Origin: Pedobacter sp. Hv1
GTDB lineage: Bacteria; Bacteroidota; Bacteroidia; Sphingobacteriales; Sphingobacteriaceae
Reading direction: 5' to 3'
Assembly: GCF_001412215.1 (NCBI RefSeq)
Contig: NZ_LLWP01000007.1
Coordinates: 1 to 64,000 of the forward strand
DNA length: 64,000 nt
The notes beneath the pieces are model-generated. The model searched no databases. It worked only from the letters and a program-made list of their open reading frames with translations, and was not told the origin of the DNA. A program made the translations under genes and the position numbers. Shown one piece after another: positions 12,112-20,835 of the stretch (its first letter is position 1; each line of letters starts with the position of its first letter).

Positions 12112-13353
12112 ATGAAAAAATTGATCACCGTTTTTGCCTTGGCAATGGCAAGTTTAACACTGGCTGCCCAGCAAAACTCTGTTGGTAATGGCAAAATCAA
12201 AATGCAAATTGGAAATACTTCTAACTCGCCAACAGAGCAAAAGAAAGATAGCCCTGAAAAAACCAACAGAAACACAGAAGGGAAAATTACCTTAACCCTA
12301 CAGCTCAAAAGTCTACCCACAGATTCTGTATCAATTTATTACCAAATTTTATCAAATCCAGATATTGAAGTTGAACATACTGCACAGCTCAAAAATGGCA
12401 TGCTTAAATATGAAGTAAATATCAATGAGCCTATCAAACTAATGATTATGCCACTTAGCCTGATACACAAGTTTAAAAATGGGAAGTTTTATCCAACAAG
12501 AGGCTCTAGAATAACCTGTTATGCAAACCCTGGCGACCAAATGAAGATAGAAGCTACATTAGTTGACAGTTGTTTGTTGTTTACTGTAAAAGGGAATAAA
12601 GTATCTGAGCAATATGCATTATTTCATAATGAGACTTTAGATGTATCAAAAGATCAGATAGCACAAGCCTTTATTTTCGAAACAAAAAAGGAAAATGAGA
12701 GATCTAATGAGGAAGTTTCCAATTATCAAAAAATCAGGAATAACAATCTTAGAATGCAAGAAGTCAAAGCTATCAAATTTATTAAACAACACCCCAATTA
12801 CGAAGCTTCGGCACTGCTGATGAAATCTATACCAAAGGATAGCGTAATCTCATTCTATGGTAGTTTAACCCCAGAGGTTAAAAAGAGCTTTTTTGGAAAA
12901 GAAGTGCAGCGCTTAATGAATGGCTGGTTCAATAATACTGTTGGTAAAAAAATGCCAGAGTTCGAAGCAAATACCATAGAAAACAAATCATTTAAACTTA
13001 GTAACACCAAAGGAAAATATGTGTTGCTTGATTTTTGGGGAAGCTGGTGCAAACCTTGTCTCGACGAATCTCCACAGATGAAAGCACTACAACTCAAATA
13101 CCAACAAGAATTACAAATAGTTGGTCTAATTGCAAACGACACTAAGGAAAATGCGATAAAAGCCATTAAACAATATCAACTTAACTGGACACAACTTTTT
13201 AGTGAAACCAATGAATTTGGTAGTTTATTTGGCTTACGCGAGTACCCTACTAAAATTTTAATCGATCCTGCTGGTGTGGTGGTTCAAATACATAAAGGCT
13301 CAAGCGATCAGGTTTTTAAAGACATTGAGGCGCTGATCTCTAAAACAAAATAA
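12112..13353 (+). CDS. Secreted TlpA-like thioredoxin-fold protein
   Basis: 413 residues. Signal peptide MKKLITVFALAMASLTLAAQ; an N-terminal beta-rich region (about 55-160) of the DUF4369 type seen in Bacteroidota TlpA/ResA relatives; a helical linker; and a thioredoxin/AhpC-TSA domain from about residue 280. The redox motif is WCKPC within VLLDFWGSWCKPCLDESPQ, and the cis-Pro loop is REYPTKILID. Such proteins act in the periplasm as thiol-disulfide reductases, for example in cytochrome c maturation or oxidative-stress repair; the substrate here is unknown. It stands alone: a terminator lies upstream and convergent genes lie downstream. Confidence 0.88.
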   Translation: MKKLITVFALAMASLTLAAQQNSVGNGKIKMQIGNTSNSPTEQKKDSPEKTNRNTEGKITLTLQLKSLPTDSVSIYYQILSNPDIEVEHTAQLKNGMLKYEVNINEPIKLMIMPLSLIHKFKNGKFYPTRGSRITCYANPGDQMKIEATLVDSCLLFTVKGNKVSEQYALFHNETLDVSKDQIAQAFIFETKKENERSNEEVSNYQKIRNNNLRMQEVKAIKFIKQHPNYEASALLMKSIPKDSVISFYGSLTPEVKKSFFGKEVQRLMNGWFNNTVGKKMPEFEANTIENKSFKLSNTKGKYVLLDFWGSWCKPCLDESPQMKALQLKYQQELQIVGLIANDTKENAIKAIKQYQLNWTQLFSETNEFGSLFGLREYPTKILIDPAGVVVQIHKGSSDQVFKDIEALISKTK

Positions 13354-13389
13354 AAAATTGGAGCAACAATTTGTTAGCCTATAAAAGGT

Positions 13390-13623
13390 TTAGAGAAATC
13401 TTATATGTTTTTTAGGTCTCCCTTTTCTTCTTCCCTTAAAGAAAAAATAGAGAGACATTGCAAGCAACAAAAGAGAAGTGAAAAATAAGAGCACTGGCAT
13501 AAAAATAGCCTTTATTGCACTTACCATTGCTTCAATTTCTGTTGATTGTATTGACATGGTAAGTATAGCTAACATCGCCAAAAATAAGAGGAACGAAATC
13601 AGAAAATAACGGAATTTGGTCAT
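13390..13623 (-). CDS. Small two-segment membrane protein
   Basis: 77 residues from the ATG at 13621-13623. A longer start at 13779 would overlap the receptor gene and was not chosen. There are two strong hydrophobic stretches (YFLISFLLFLAMLAILTM and FMPVLLFFTSLLLLAMSLYFFF) and a very basic tail (KGRRKGRPKKHIRF). It begins 40 bases after the stop of the STN-type receptor and probably shares its transcript. No family recognised; it could be an accessory or a leftover. Confidence 0.6.
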   Translation of the reverse strand: MTKFRYFLISFLLFLAMLAILTMSIQSTEIEAMVSAIKAIFMPVLLFFTSLLLLAMSLYFFFKGRRKGRPKKHIRFL

Positions 13624-13663
13624 GGTTGATAAGTATTTAGAAATGATATGAAGTCTGCCTTTT

Positions 13664-16402
13664 TTATTTTTGTGGTTTGATCCGATCAAGTTCTTGTTGG
13701 TGGTGTTGTATTTTGTTTGTTTGAATATTCTTGGAACCAAAACTGTAAGAAAAACCCAGATGGAAACGTCTGTTCTCATTTCGGTTGGAATAACTGCTAT
13801 AAAGCTGTAGAAACTGGTTAGATCCTTGGTTAAGGTAAGTGTAAAAAATATCGCTCACTCCTAGCCTTAAGCTTGCGCTATTGTTTAAAACACTGTATTT
13901 CAGTGTTGCGTCTGCACGATACCTGCCAAATGCTGTGCCAGCCAATTGGGCTCGCCTAGATTGGTAAAGGTTGAGCACTTCGAGAGAAAGTTTTGGACTG
14001 AGCTTAAAACTATTCAGGATATTAAAACTAAAGCCAAAAAGCGCATTTCCAATAGCAGAGCTAATATATTCACTTTGATAGTGATCATACAACAGGCTAC
14101 CATTGGCATTAACATTCCAATACTTCAGTAACGTTTTTTGGTAAGCTACCGAAAGGTTAAAGGTATTGTAGCTGCCAAAATTACCCATCGCTTGCCTCAT
14201 GGTTAAGCTACCATTATCAAGAGCAATAAGTGGCCCCAAATAGTTATGGGTAGCACTATAGCCTAAGCTGAAATGTAGAGATGGGCCATAACTGTAATCC
14301 ATTTCTAAAGTATGTGTAGTTTCTGGATTTAAAAACTGGTTACCCATGGCATAAAAATAGGGCGAGAAATACGTTACAAACGGGTTAAGGTCTTGGTAGC
14401 TTGGTCGCCCAACACGGCGATGGTAAGAAAGGGCTAACAAATGATTACCAACCCCATGCCTCAGCATAAAGTTTGGGAAAATTTGAATATAATTTTGGTG
14501 AGTAGCTTGGTCGCCAGAAATAGACGCACTCTTATAACTCGTATTTTCTGCCCTCACCCCTAGCTGCAATGTAGTACCAGTTCCAATTTTGCCCTGATAG
14601 TTCAAATAAACAGCACTGATTTTCTCTTTGTATTTAAAGCTATTACTTCGGGCAAAATCGGCAAACATTTGTGCATTTGCACTTCCATATTGAAACAAAA
14701 CTTTACTGTTAGAATGGGTAAATGCAATCTTTGCTCCAGCATCAAGCTGATGACTCTTCCCGATAGGATAACTGTAATCTGCCCCAGCAGTAATAAGTTC
14801 TAGATCGACCTGGGTATTACTGAATATATTTTCTTCAGACCTATTTGTTAACCCTGATGACCCTAAATAAAAATTCTGGTAAGTATCTGGGCTAGTAGAC
14901 CTGTATTTGGTATAAGCTGCATTGAACAGCAATAGGTGTGCAGCTGATCCCAAGTTATGTTGCGAGTTCAAGTTCAATCCGTAGGTACTTTGGCGTTGTG
15001 AGCCTCTATTTAAAGAAGTTATACTCGAATCTGGTAATGCATTTTTCTGATGATTTAAACTGAGGTAGCGGTAAAAATTTGAGTTATTGTTGCTTATATC
15101 CATTGTTCCCACAAGGGATATGGCATTTTTATGGTTAATCTGATAGTTTGCTCCAAGCATGGCGTTGTGGTCAATTAATTTTGAGCTACCCTTTTCATCT
15201 TGCCCATAGGCTATGGGATTAGATCCGTTGATCACGTTATCACGAAAGAATTTATTTGAATTTTTAAAATGTTGATAGCTGTAGTTGGCTGATAAGTTAA
15301 GTCCCTTCGATCCGTAATTAAGGCTAGCACTTTCTGTAAACTTCGGATGGTTACCTACACTGAAAACGGAGTTGATTGTTCCGCTAAGCCCTCTGGCTTC
15401 ACTATTGACCATTTTAATGTTGATTACTCCCCCCTTACCCTGAGCATCATACTTGGCCGAAGGAGAATGGATCAATTCGATCTGTGAAACCGCAATTGTA
15501 GGCATCGCTCTCAAAAGGTTCACCACCTGAGCACTCGACAGCTTAACAGGTCTTCCGTCTATTGTAACCGTTACGCCCTGTTTTCCCTTAAGGCTAATCT
15601 GATCATTAGTTATAGTTACCCCAGGTGATATTTCCAACAGATCGCTAATCGATACACTGTTTCCAATAAAACCTCCTTCTAAATTAACAGTTGTTTTGTC
15701 GGCCTTGTATTCAAATAGTGGTTTGTCTGCGCTAAAGGAAATTTGTGCCAATAGTTTGGGAACTTCAACCAAGATCAAGTCTTTTAACACAAGATTACCT
15801 CCTTGTACAAACTGGAAAGGTTCAGAATAATCTAATTGATAGCCGATCCTCGTGGCCCGTATCTTATAGTTACCTGCACTTATATTTTTAAACCTATACC
15901 TCCCTACCGAATCGGCAATGGCATTGGCAATCTGTACAGAATCCTTTCCCAATAGGCTAACTGTACAATATGCTAGTGGCTGGTTGGATTGATCACGAAC
16001 CTGCCCGCGTATTGTTGCCGCATCGTTTTCTACAGTATTGGATAAATTTGGAAGATTTATGCCCTCCGATTTTTGGTTATCACCAAGCGACCTGAATAAT
16101 GCGTAATTGGCATTGTCCACACGATAATAACCAATCTCTAATGGCTCAAGCAGTGCCGAAAGCACTGTTTCTAGCTTTTTGTGCTGCAGCGCTTTATTCT
16201 CTACCATAATGGCTCTGTTGGCTAACAAACTGCTTTCATAGATAAAATGAACCTGAAAAATCTTTGCTACTTTGTCTAAAGCATCATTTATTTTAATAGT
16301 CGACGATTTGGGCTGGACCTGAGCTATGGCCATATACCAAGGACTAATGCAAAACAGGCAAAAGAAAAAAAATAGAACGATACGGTATTTGATAAAGGTC
16401 AT
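13664..16402 (-). CDS. Outer-membrane transducer: STN domain, regulatory-like domain, plug and barrel
   Basis: 912 residues from MTFIKYRIVLFFFF, which makes a clean signal peptide; the upstream Met at 16453 would overlap the FecR gene. After the signal come an STN (secretin/TonB short N-terminal) domain at about 30-95, a carboxypeptidase-regulatory-like domain at about 130-215 (GQVRDQSNQPLAYCTV), a plug region (VTVTIDGRPVKLS, AKYDAQGKGGVINI), then a long barrel of the outer-membrane beta-barrel-3 type. The STN domain passes a signal to a FecR-type anti-sigma factor, and exactly such a gene lies 19 bases upstream, with the ECF sigma gene before it. This is therefore a TonB-linked surface-signalling receptor; the ligand is unknown. 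Confidence 0.9.
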   Translation of the reverse strand: MTFIKYRIVLFFFFCLFCISPWYMAIAQVQPKSSTIKINDALDKVAKIFQVHFIYESSLLANRAIMVENKALQHKKLETVLSALLEPLEIGYYRVDNANYALFRSLGDNQKSEGINLPNLSNTVENDAATIRGQVRDQSNQPLAYCTVSLLGKDSVQIANAIADSVGRYRFKNISAGNYKIRATRIGYQLDYSEPFQFVQGGNLVLKDLILVEVPKLLAQISFSADKPLFEYKADKTTVNLEGGFIGNSVSISDLLEISPGVTITNDQISLKGKQGVTVTIDGRPVKLSSAQVVNLLRAMPTIAVSQIELIHSPSAKYDAQGKGGVINIKMVNSEARGLSGTINSVFSVGNHPKFTESASLNYGSKGLNLSANYSYQHFKNSNKFFRDNVINGSNPIAYGQDEKGSSKLIDHNAMLGANYQINHKNAISLVGTMDISNNNSNFYRYLSLNHQKNALPDSSITSLNRGSQRQSTYGLNLNSQHNLGSAAHLLLFNAAYTKYRSTSPDTYQNFYLGSSGLTNRSEENIFSNTQVDLELITAGADYSYPIGKSHQLDAGAKIAFTHSNSKVLFQYGSANAQMFADFARSNSFKYKEKISAVYLNYQGKIGTGTTLQLGVRAENTSYKSASISGDQATHQNYIQIFPNFMLRHGVGNHLLALSYHRRVGRPSYQDLNPFVTYFSPYFYAMGNQFLNPETTHTLEMDYSYGPSLHFSLGYSATHNYLGPLIALDNGSLTMRQAMGNFGSYNTFNLSVAYQKTLLKYWNVNANGSLLYDHYQSEYISSAIGNALFGFSFNILNSFKLSPKLSLEVLNLYQSRRAQLAGTAFGRYRADATLKYSVLNNSASLRLGVSDIFYTYLNQGSNQFLQLYSSYSNRNENRRFHLGFSYSFGSKNIQTNKIQHHQQELDRIKPQK

Positions 16403-16421
16403 GGAACAGCCTATAACGTTT

Positions 16422-17447
16422 TTATTGAATAATGAGTTGATGAAGATCCTCATCTTTTTTAATGGAGATGCCCAAAGCTATTTCTATGCCCTTCAAAAGA
16501 TCATCATAGTTATTTACATTAAAGGTTCCTGAGATCTTTTTGCTTTTGATAGCTGGATTTTTAAAAATTGCTTTGTACCCATAATTATCCTCCAATTGCT
16601 GAAAGAGTTCTGCTGCACTGAGCTGTTCAAATATCAATAAACCATCTTTCCATGCCATCTTTGCATGAACATTTCCCAACTCGCGAAGAATACTATCCTT
16701 TTTGTTATCGTACACCATTAAATCTCCGGGTTTCAAGATCAATGCTTGATGTTTTTTATCTGCAATCTCCATGCTTATTTTTCCATTCATCAACGCTACC
16801 CCAACTTTATGCCTCCTTTGGTTAACATTGAATGTGGTACCCAATACCTTAATAGCAACATTGCCTGCATGTACCAAAAAGAAATCTCCTTTTGTAAGCT
16901 TACCCTGTTGGTGGAGGTGATTGACCTTAAAAAAAGCTTCGCCTTTGAGCCAAACCTCTCTTGTTTCCTCTTTGTTCCAATTATTGGGATATTTTAAGGT
17001 ACTATTGGCATTCAATATAATTTCAGAAGCATCTGGCAATGAAATATGCTTTGTTTGCCCATAACCGGTAGTAATTTCTATTTGCCTATTGGTATAAAAA
17101 TAAAAGGCTGTTCCAAATACTGCGATAGCTACAATAGCTGCTGCCATGCTTTTAATCCAGATGGCTACCGTTGGTCTTTGAAATTGTTTTGTTGCTGTCT
17201 GTTGGGCTATTTGTTGCCAGAGACTTTCATAAGAAAGTTTATCCATCTGCTGTTGTTCAAACTTTAGCGAAAGGATCAATTTTCTTGCATCTGCAATCAG
17301 CCCAACTAAGTTTGGATAATTATTTTGCTGCATTGCCCAATAAGCATCCAATTGCTCATTTGGGTTCATTACCCATGCCATAAATTCTGGATCGTCTAGC
17401 AATTCTGCTAAGGTATAGCTCCCAAGGTTAGTAATTGTTCTTTTCAT
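16422..17447 (-). CDS. FecR family anti-sigma factor
   Basis: 341 residues. An N-terminal cytoplasmic helical part carries the sigma-binding region (LAELLDDPEFMAWV); one membrane segment at about 108-127 (SMAAAIVAIAVFGTAFYFY); the periplasmic FecR domain at about 130-235 (GYGQTKHISLPDASEIILNANS, EVWLKGEAFFKV, VLGTTFNVN); and a C-terminal DUF4974 domain at about 270-341 (FEQLSAAELFQQLEDNYGYK, ISGTFNV) that contacts the receptor STN domain in this family. It holds or releases the ECF sigma factor encoded 92 bases upstream, depending on receptor state. Confidence 0.94.
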   Translation of the reverse strand: MKRTITNLGSYTLAELLDDPEFMAWVMNPNEQLDAYWAMQQNNYPNLVGLIADARKLILSLKFEQQQMDKLSYESLWQQIAQQTATKQFQRPTVAIWIKSMAAAIVAIAVFGTAFYFYTNRQIEITTGYGQTKHISLPDASEIILNANSTLKYPNNWNKEETREVWLKGEAFFKVNHLHQQGKLTKGDFFLVHAGNVAIKVLGTTFNVNQRRHKVGVALMNGKISMEIADKKHQALILKPGDLMVYDNKKDSILRELGNVHAKMAWKDGLLIFEQLSAAELFQQLEDNYGYKAIFKNPAIKSKKISGTFNVNNYDDLLKGIEIALGISIKKDEDLHQLIIQ

Positions 17448-17539
17448 TTGTTGTCTTACGGATCATATTAGACCTAAGGCTGATATTTTACCCCATGAAT
17501 TACCAAAAAAAACACAAGCAACCTTTAAACCACTGATAA

Positions 17540-18151
17540 TCAATTGAAAAATTTTAATGAAAGTAGCAATAGCAACAATGGAAAATCTCGGTTATCCATC
17601 TTGTCTCTCAAACTTTCGATTGCTCTGGCTATGAGCTTGTAACTTCCTTTTACCGAAATGCCCATCACCTCTGCGATCTCTGGATAGCTTAAACCTTCAT
17701 AGAATTTTAAGAAAATAACCTCTCGTTGCCTTGAGCTTAGCTGATCAAGGCTTGCTTGGATACGTTGCTGTAAGGCGATATGATCTTCACCGATGATCAA
17801 CTCTTCTTCTATACTGATACTGGCCTGAAAGTGATAATGTTCAACTTCTTCATAACTTTCGTGCCGCTGCAGCAACTTTGCTTTTTTAAATATAGAAAGC
17901 CGAAATGCCTTGAACAAATAGTTCTTAACGTTTTTTGGTTGTCCAAGATGGTTTCTTCTGGTCCAAAGAGTTACAAACAGCAATTGGATACACTCCCTAA
18001 TCAAATCCTGATCAGCACTGAACTTAGTACCATAGTTGTAAAGCATGTTTGCGTACAAATGGTACAGTTTTTCTAAAGCTTGGCCGTCATCGTTTTTCAG
18101 CGCATGCCAATGCTGCTCGGGGGTAGCGGTAGGTATTGCCTTTAGGTTCAT
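17540..18151 (-). CDS. ECF-family RNA polymerase sigma factor (FecI-like)
   Basis: 203 residues. Region 2 at about 25-90 (ALEKLYHLYANMLYNYG, QLLFVTLWTRR) and region 4 at about 130-185 (LDQLSSRQREVIFLKFYEG, SYPEIAEVMGISVKGSYKL helix-turn-helix). First gene of the sigma/FecR/receptor operon, which it presumably activates. The C-terminus is odd: after region 4 it ends in DNRDFPLLLLLLSLKFFN, a hydrophobic tail not needed for sigma function that could tether the protein to the membrane or to FecR. Confidence 0.92.
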   Translation of the reverse strand: MNLKAIPTATPEQHWHALKNDDGQALEKLYHLYANMLYNYGTKFSADQDLIRECIQLLFVTLWTRRNHLGQPKNVKNYLFKAFRLSIFKKAKLLQRHESYEEVEHYHFQASISIEEELIIGEDHIALQQRIQASLDQLSSRQREVIFLKFYEGLSYPEIAEVMGISVKGSYKLIARAIESLRDKMDNRDFPLLLLLLSLKFFN

Positions 18152-18290
18152 GGTGTGGATTTCACGGCGATGATAGGCATTCCTTTTGATTTATCCACTA
18201 TCAACTCAAAAAAAATGCATTCTTAAACAGTTGTCATGTTCTGTACATTTTTTTTCACCTGAAGTTTATCATCTTATAAAAACCTAGCCA

Positions 18291-20717
18291 CTAATTTTCA
18301 ACTACACCACTTCGGTTCTTTTCTTCTTCTGCCCCATTGTTCTTTTTAGTATTCTTAATGGCTCCTCCAAAACTATAACTTAAGTTTAGTTTCACCATTC
18401 TAGTTTCAAATTGATTGCGCCATAATTGTTGCACTGTACCACTATTTTGCTTGTAGCTATTTCGATAAGATTTAAATATATCCATAAAATTAAGTTGAGC
18501 AGAAGCACGTTTTTTCAGAAACTGCTGACGAACACCTGCAGTAACATAGGCATAAGCTTTATTGGTGATTGTTCTTTCCATACTTTTACTCCGGTAATTT
18601 AAAAGAACCATAAAAGAGAGATTCTTACTCAATGAGAAACTATTATAAGAAGTTGCCGAAAATGCAGTGATGCCATTGTTCTGGAGCAAAAATCCATTAA
18701 ATTCTCCTTTAAAAGATCGTCTAGAAACAATTAAATTAGAACTGGTATACAACCATGGCAATACTTGTTTACCATACATGGCTTGAATAGTAGCATAACG
18801 AGCGTAATCTGCATTTCCTGGCAATGTAGTAGTAATTTGATTTGCTAAGGGCACTGAGATGCTTGTAAAGTCATCCAAACCATAATTATAGGTAACACCT
18901 AAGAAGAACGCATTTTGATAACCATACCATAATTCGGCATTGTAAGCAATTACTGGTTGAAGTTCTGGATTTCCCTGTTGAAGGTTATTGGCACTAATAA
19001 TTCGTACCAAAGGGTTTAGACTTTCGTAACTTGGGCGCTCAATTCTTTTGTTAAGCCCTAAGCTTAAGCTATGGTTTTTAGTAAATTTATAATCCAAATG
19101 CAATGATGGAAATGGCTGAAAGTAACTTCGCCTAAATTTCTCTTTGTTTACTTGTTGTATTCCCTCGCCAAAAGTATACTCTCCTCTAAGACCTAGCTGA
19201 TAAGAAAACTTTTTTCCAGTACTGGCATAAGTTAAATAAAGTGCTGAAATACTTTCCTTATAAGAAAAAAGGTCTGTTTGCTGGCTTTTTACGTCACTAT
19301 AAAAATTGGAGTTATCAGCGCTAACATAACTTGTTTTCATACCCATCTCTAATTGTTTGCCCTTTTTTAAGGGATGGATGTAATCTGCTTTAAATGCATA
19401 GACATCAAAAACACGATCTTGTGCTACCACACTCGGTAAGTTAGCAATTGGGTTTAGGTTTAGATCAAAATTAATGGTACGGTTATCCTGATCGTTAAAA
19501 TTTCCGTAATGGTAATAATCTAAATCGATCGATAGGTCTCGTCCCAAGGTATCAATTTGATGTTGTAGACGCAGACCTGAAGAAAGATTGGTAGAACGAA
19601 TATCCGCCTCACTTAAAAACTTAGAACGTGAAGTGATTAAATTAGCTTGATCTGTATTGACAATATGAGCTGCTCCTTCGCGGTCAAAAAACTGAAAACC
19701 AGGCTTAACCGAGGCAGAAAGTGTAGTGCGTTTGGAAAGATAGAGATCTAAACCTAAGTTTGGGGTATAATTAGTCGTTGTTCTGATACTTTGAATATCA
19801 GAAACAGATTGACCAATTGCCACGCTACCTGTATTGATAAAAGTTGAGTTGATGAGATTATTGTAAAAATACTTGTTGTAATTATAATCGAGATTCAACA
19901 ATATATTATAAGCAGCTCCCTTATAGTTAAGGTTAATCCCTGCATTTGCCTTTCCAAATTCTCCTTTACCACCACCACCATAGATATTTCCATTTAATCC
20001 GGCTTTATAATTACGCTTTCGAATAATATTGATAATTGCTCCATTTCCAGCAGCATCATACCTTGCCGATGGCTGAGCAATTAATTCTACTTTTTGAATA
20101 GATGATGAAGAAATACCCTTTAACAAACTTGCAAGTGCTTCAGAAGAAAACGTGGTTGCTTTACCATCTATGTAAATCTGCACAGATTTTCCATTTAAAC
20201 TAATCCGATCATCTGGAGTAACAGTTACTCCAGGTAATTGGTTCATTACTTCCATTATTGGTGCTCCAGAGCCTAATCCGTTAAGGTTAACTATGAGTTT
20301 ATCGGCCCTCCTCTCCACAAACGGAAGCACTGCCGAAACATGGATCTGTGCCAACTGTGTAGTTGCTAATTTAATCTCAATCGTACCCAATAATTCAGTC
20401 TGTCCAGCTAGGATATTAAAAACCTTAGAATAGGTTTCAATATAACCCATCATTTTGAATTCGATGAAGTACTTGCCTATAGTTGGCTCAAAAGCAAAAT
20501 GTCCTTTATCATCGGCCAGCAAAGTTTTAACTAAAGTAGAATCGGTACTACGTTTTAAACTCACCTGTACAAAAGGAAGTGCTTGTGTGTTTTCATCTAC
20601 TAACTTACCCGTAACTTTACCTGCAGCTAACTGCGCTTTTATGGGTACCGAACTGAGAAGTAAAATAAGGTATAAGAAGCATAGATACCCTGAGCATTTA
20701 GCTGTTAAAAATCGCAT
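18291..20717 (-). CDS. Outer-membrane beta-barrel receptor (TonB-dependent-like, no STN domain)
   Basis: 808 residues. Signal peptide ending about PIKAQ; carboxypeptidase-regulatory-like domain at about 33-118 (GKLVDENTQALPFVQVSLKR); plug-like segment at about 145-235 (MEVMNQLPGVTVTPDDRISL, YIDGKATTFSSEAL, ARYDAAGNGAIINI); then a barrel of the outer-membrane beta-barrel-3 family ending LNLSYSFGG plus a charged tail. Same family as the receptor at 13664-16402 but without the STN domain, so it should not signal through FecR. Its promoter carries two copies of the operator seen before the BlaI-like gene, which links it to the sensor/repressor pair just upstream. Substrate unknown; peptide, siderophore or drug export are all possible. 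Confidence 0.87.
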   Translation of the reverse strand: MRFLTAKCSGYLCFLYLILLLSSVPIKAQLAAGKVTGKLVDENTQALPFVQVSLKRSTDSTLVKTLLADDKGHFAFEPTIGKYFIEFKMMGYIETYSKVFNILAGQTELLGTIEIKLATTQLAQIHVSAVLPFVERRADKLIVNLNGLGSGAPIMEVMNQLPGVTVTPDDRISLNGKSVQIYIDGKATTFSSEALASLLKGISSSSIQKVELIAQPSARYDAAGNGAIINIIRKRNYKAGLNGNIYGGGGKGEFGKANAGINLNYKGAAYNILLNLDYNYNKYFYNNLINSTFINTGSVAIGQSVSDIQSIRTTTNYTPNLGLDLYLSKRTTLSASVKPGFQFFDREGAAHIVNTDQANLITSRSKFLSEADIRSTNLSSGLRLQHQIDTLGRDLSIDLDYYHYGNFNDQDNRTINFDLNLNPIANLPSVVAQDRVFDVYAFKADYIHPLKKGKQLEMGMKTSYVSADNSNFYSDVKSQQTDLFSYKESISALYLTYASTGKKFSYQLGLRGEYTFGEGIQQVNKEKFRRSYFQPFPSLHLDYKFTKNHSLSLGLNKRIERPSYESLNPLVRIISANNLQQGNPELQPVIAYNAELWYGYQNAFFLGVTYNYGLDDFTSISVPLANQITTTLPGNADYARYATIQAMYGKQVLPWLYTSSNLIVSRRSFKGEFNGFLLQNNGITAFSATSYNSFSLSKNLSFMVLLNYRSKSMERTITNKAYAYVTAGVRQQFLKKRASAQLNFMDIFKSYRNSYKQNSGTVQQLWRNQFETRMVKLNLSYSFGGAIKNTKKNNGAEEEKNRSGVVEN

Positions 20718-20742
20718 AACATTTGGATTAAATTAATTTACC

Positions 20743-20773
20743 CAAACATACAACTAACATATTAGTCAAACAA
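20743..20773 (-). promoter_or_regulatory. Promoter of the barrel receptor gene
   Basis: On the minus strand there is a TATGTTTG box (20743-20750), matching the Bacteroidota -7 consensus TAnnTTTG, and a TTG (20771-20773) 20 bases upstream as the -33 element. The start codon lies 26 bases downstream of the -7 box. The gap between the two boxes holds an operator palindrome. Confidence 0.7.
20753..20766. promoter_or_regulatory. Probable BlaI-type operator 1 of the receptor gene
   Basis: ACTAACATATTAGT: ACTAA and TTAGT are perfect inverted halves around a 4-base spacer, placed between the -33 and -7 boxes. The same motif in the same position precedes the blaI-like gene (22340-22353), so repression by that protein is the simplest reading. 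Confidence 0.65.
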
Positions 20774-20786
20774 CTAAATAATTAGC
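20773..20786. promoter_or_regulatory. Probable BlaI-type operator 2 of the receptor gene
   Basis: ACTAAATAATTAGC matches operator 1 apart from the last base of the palindrome. It starts exactly 20 bases from operator 1, about two helical turns, and overlaps the -33 element, as expected for cooperative repressor binding. Confidence 0.55.
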
Positions 20787-20802
20787 TATCACAGCTAATT
20801 AT
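20778..20802. repeat. 10-bp perfect inverted repeat between blaR-like and receptor genes
   Basis: ATAATTAGCT (20778-20787) and AGCTAATTAT (20793-20802) flank a 5-base loop. It lies 34 bases after the BlaR-like stop and overlaps operator 2. It could be a weak terminator for the sensor gene or part of the operator array; there is no long T-run. Confidence 0.5.
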
Positions 20803-20835
20803 TTATATTTAATATTTATCTACCTGATTATCAGC

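Noticed and set aside
13624..13779. Upstream extension of the small membrane protein gene
   Set aside because: It would overlap the receptor coding region by more than 100 bases and adds no domain; the ATG at 13621-13623 starts a hydrophobic segment.
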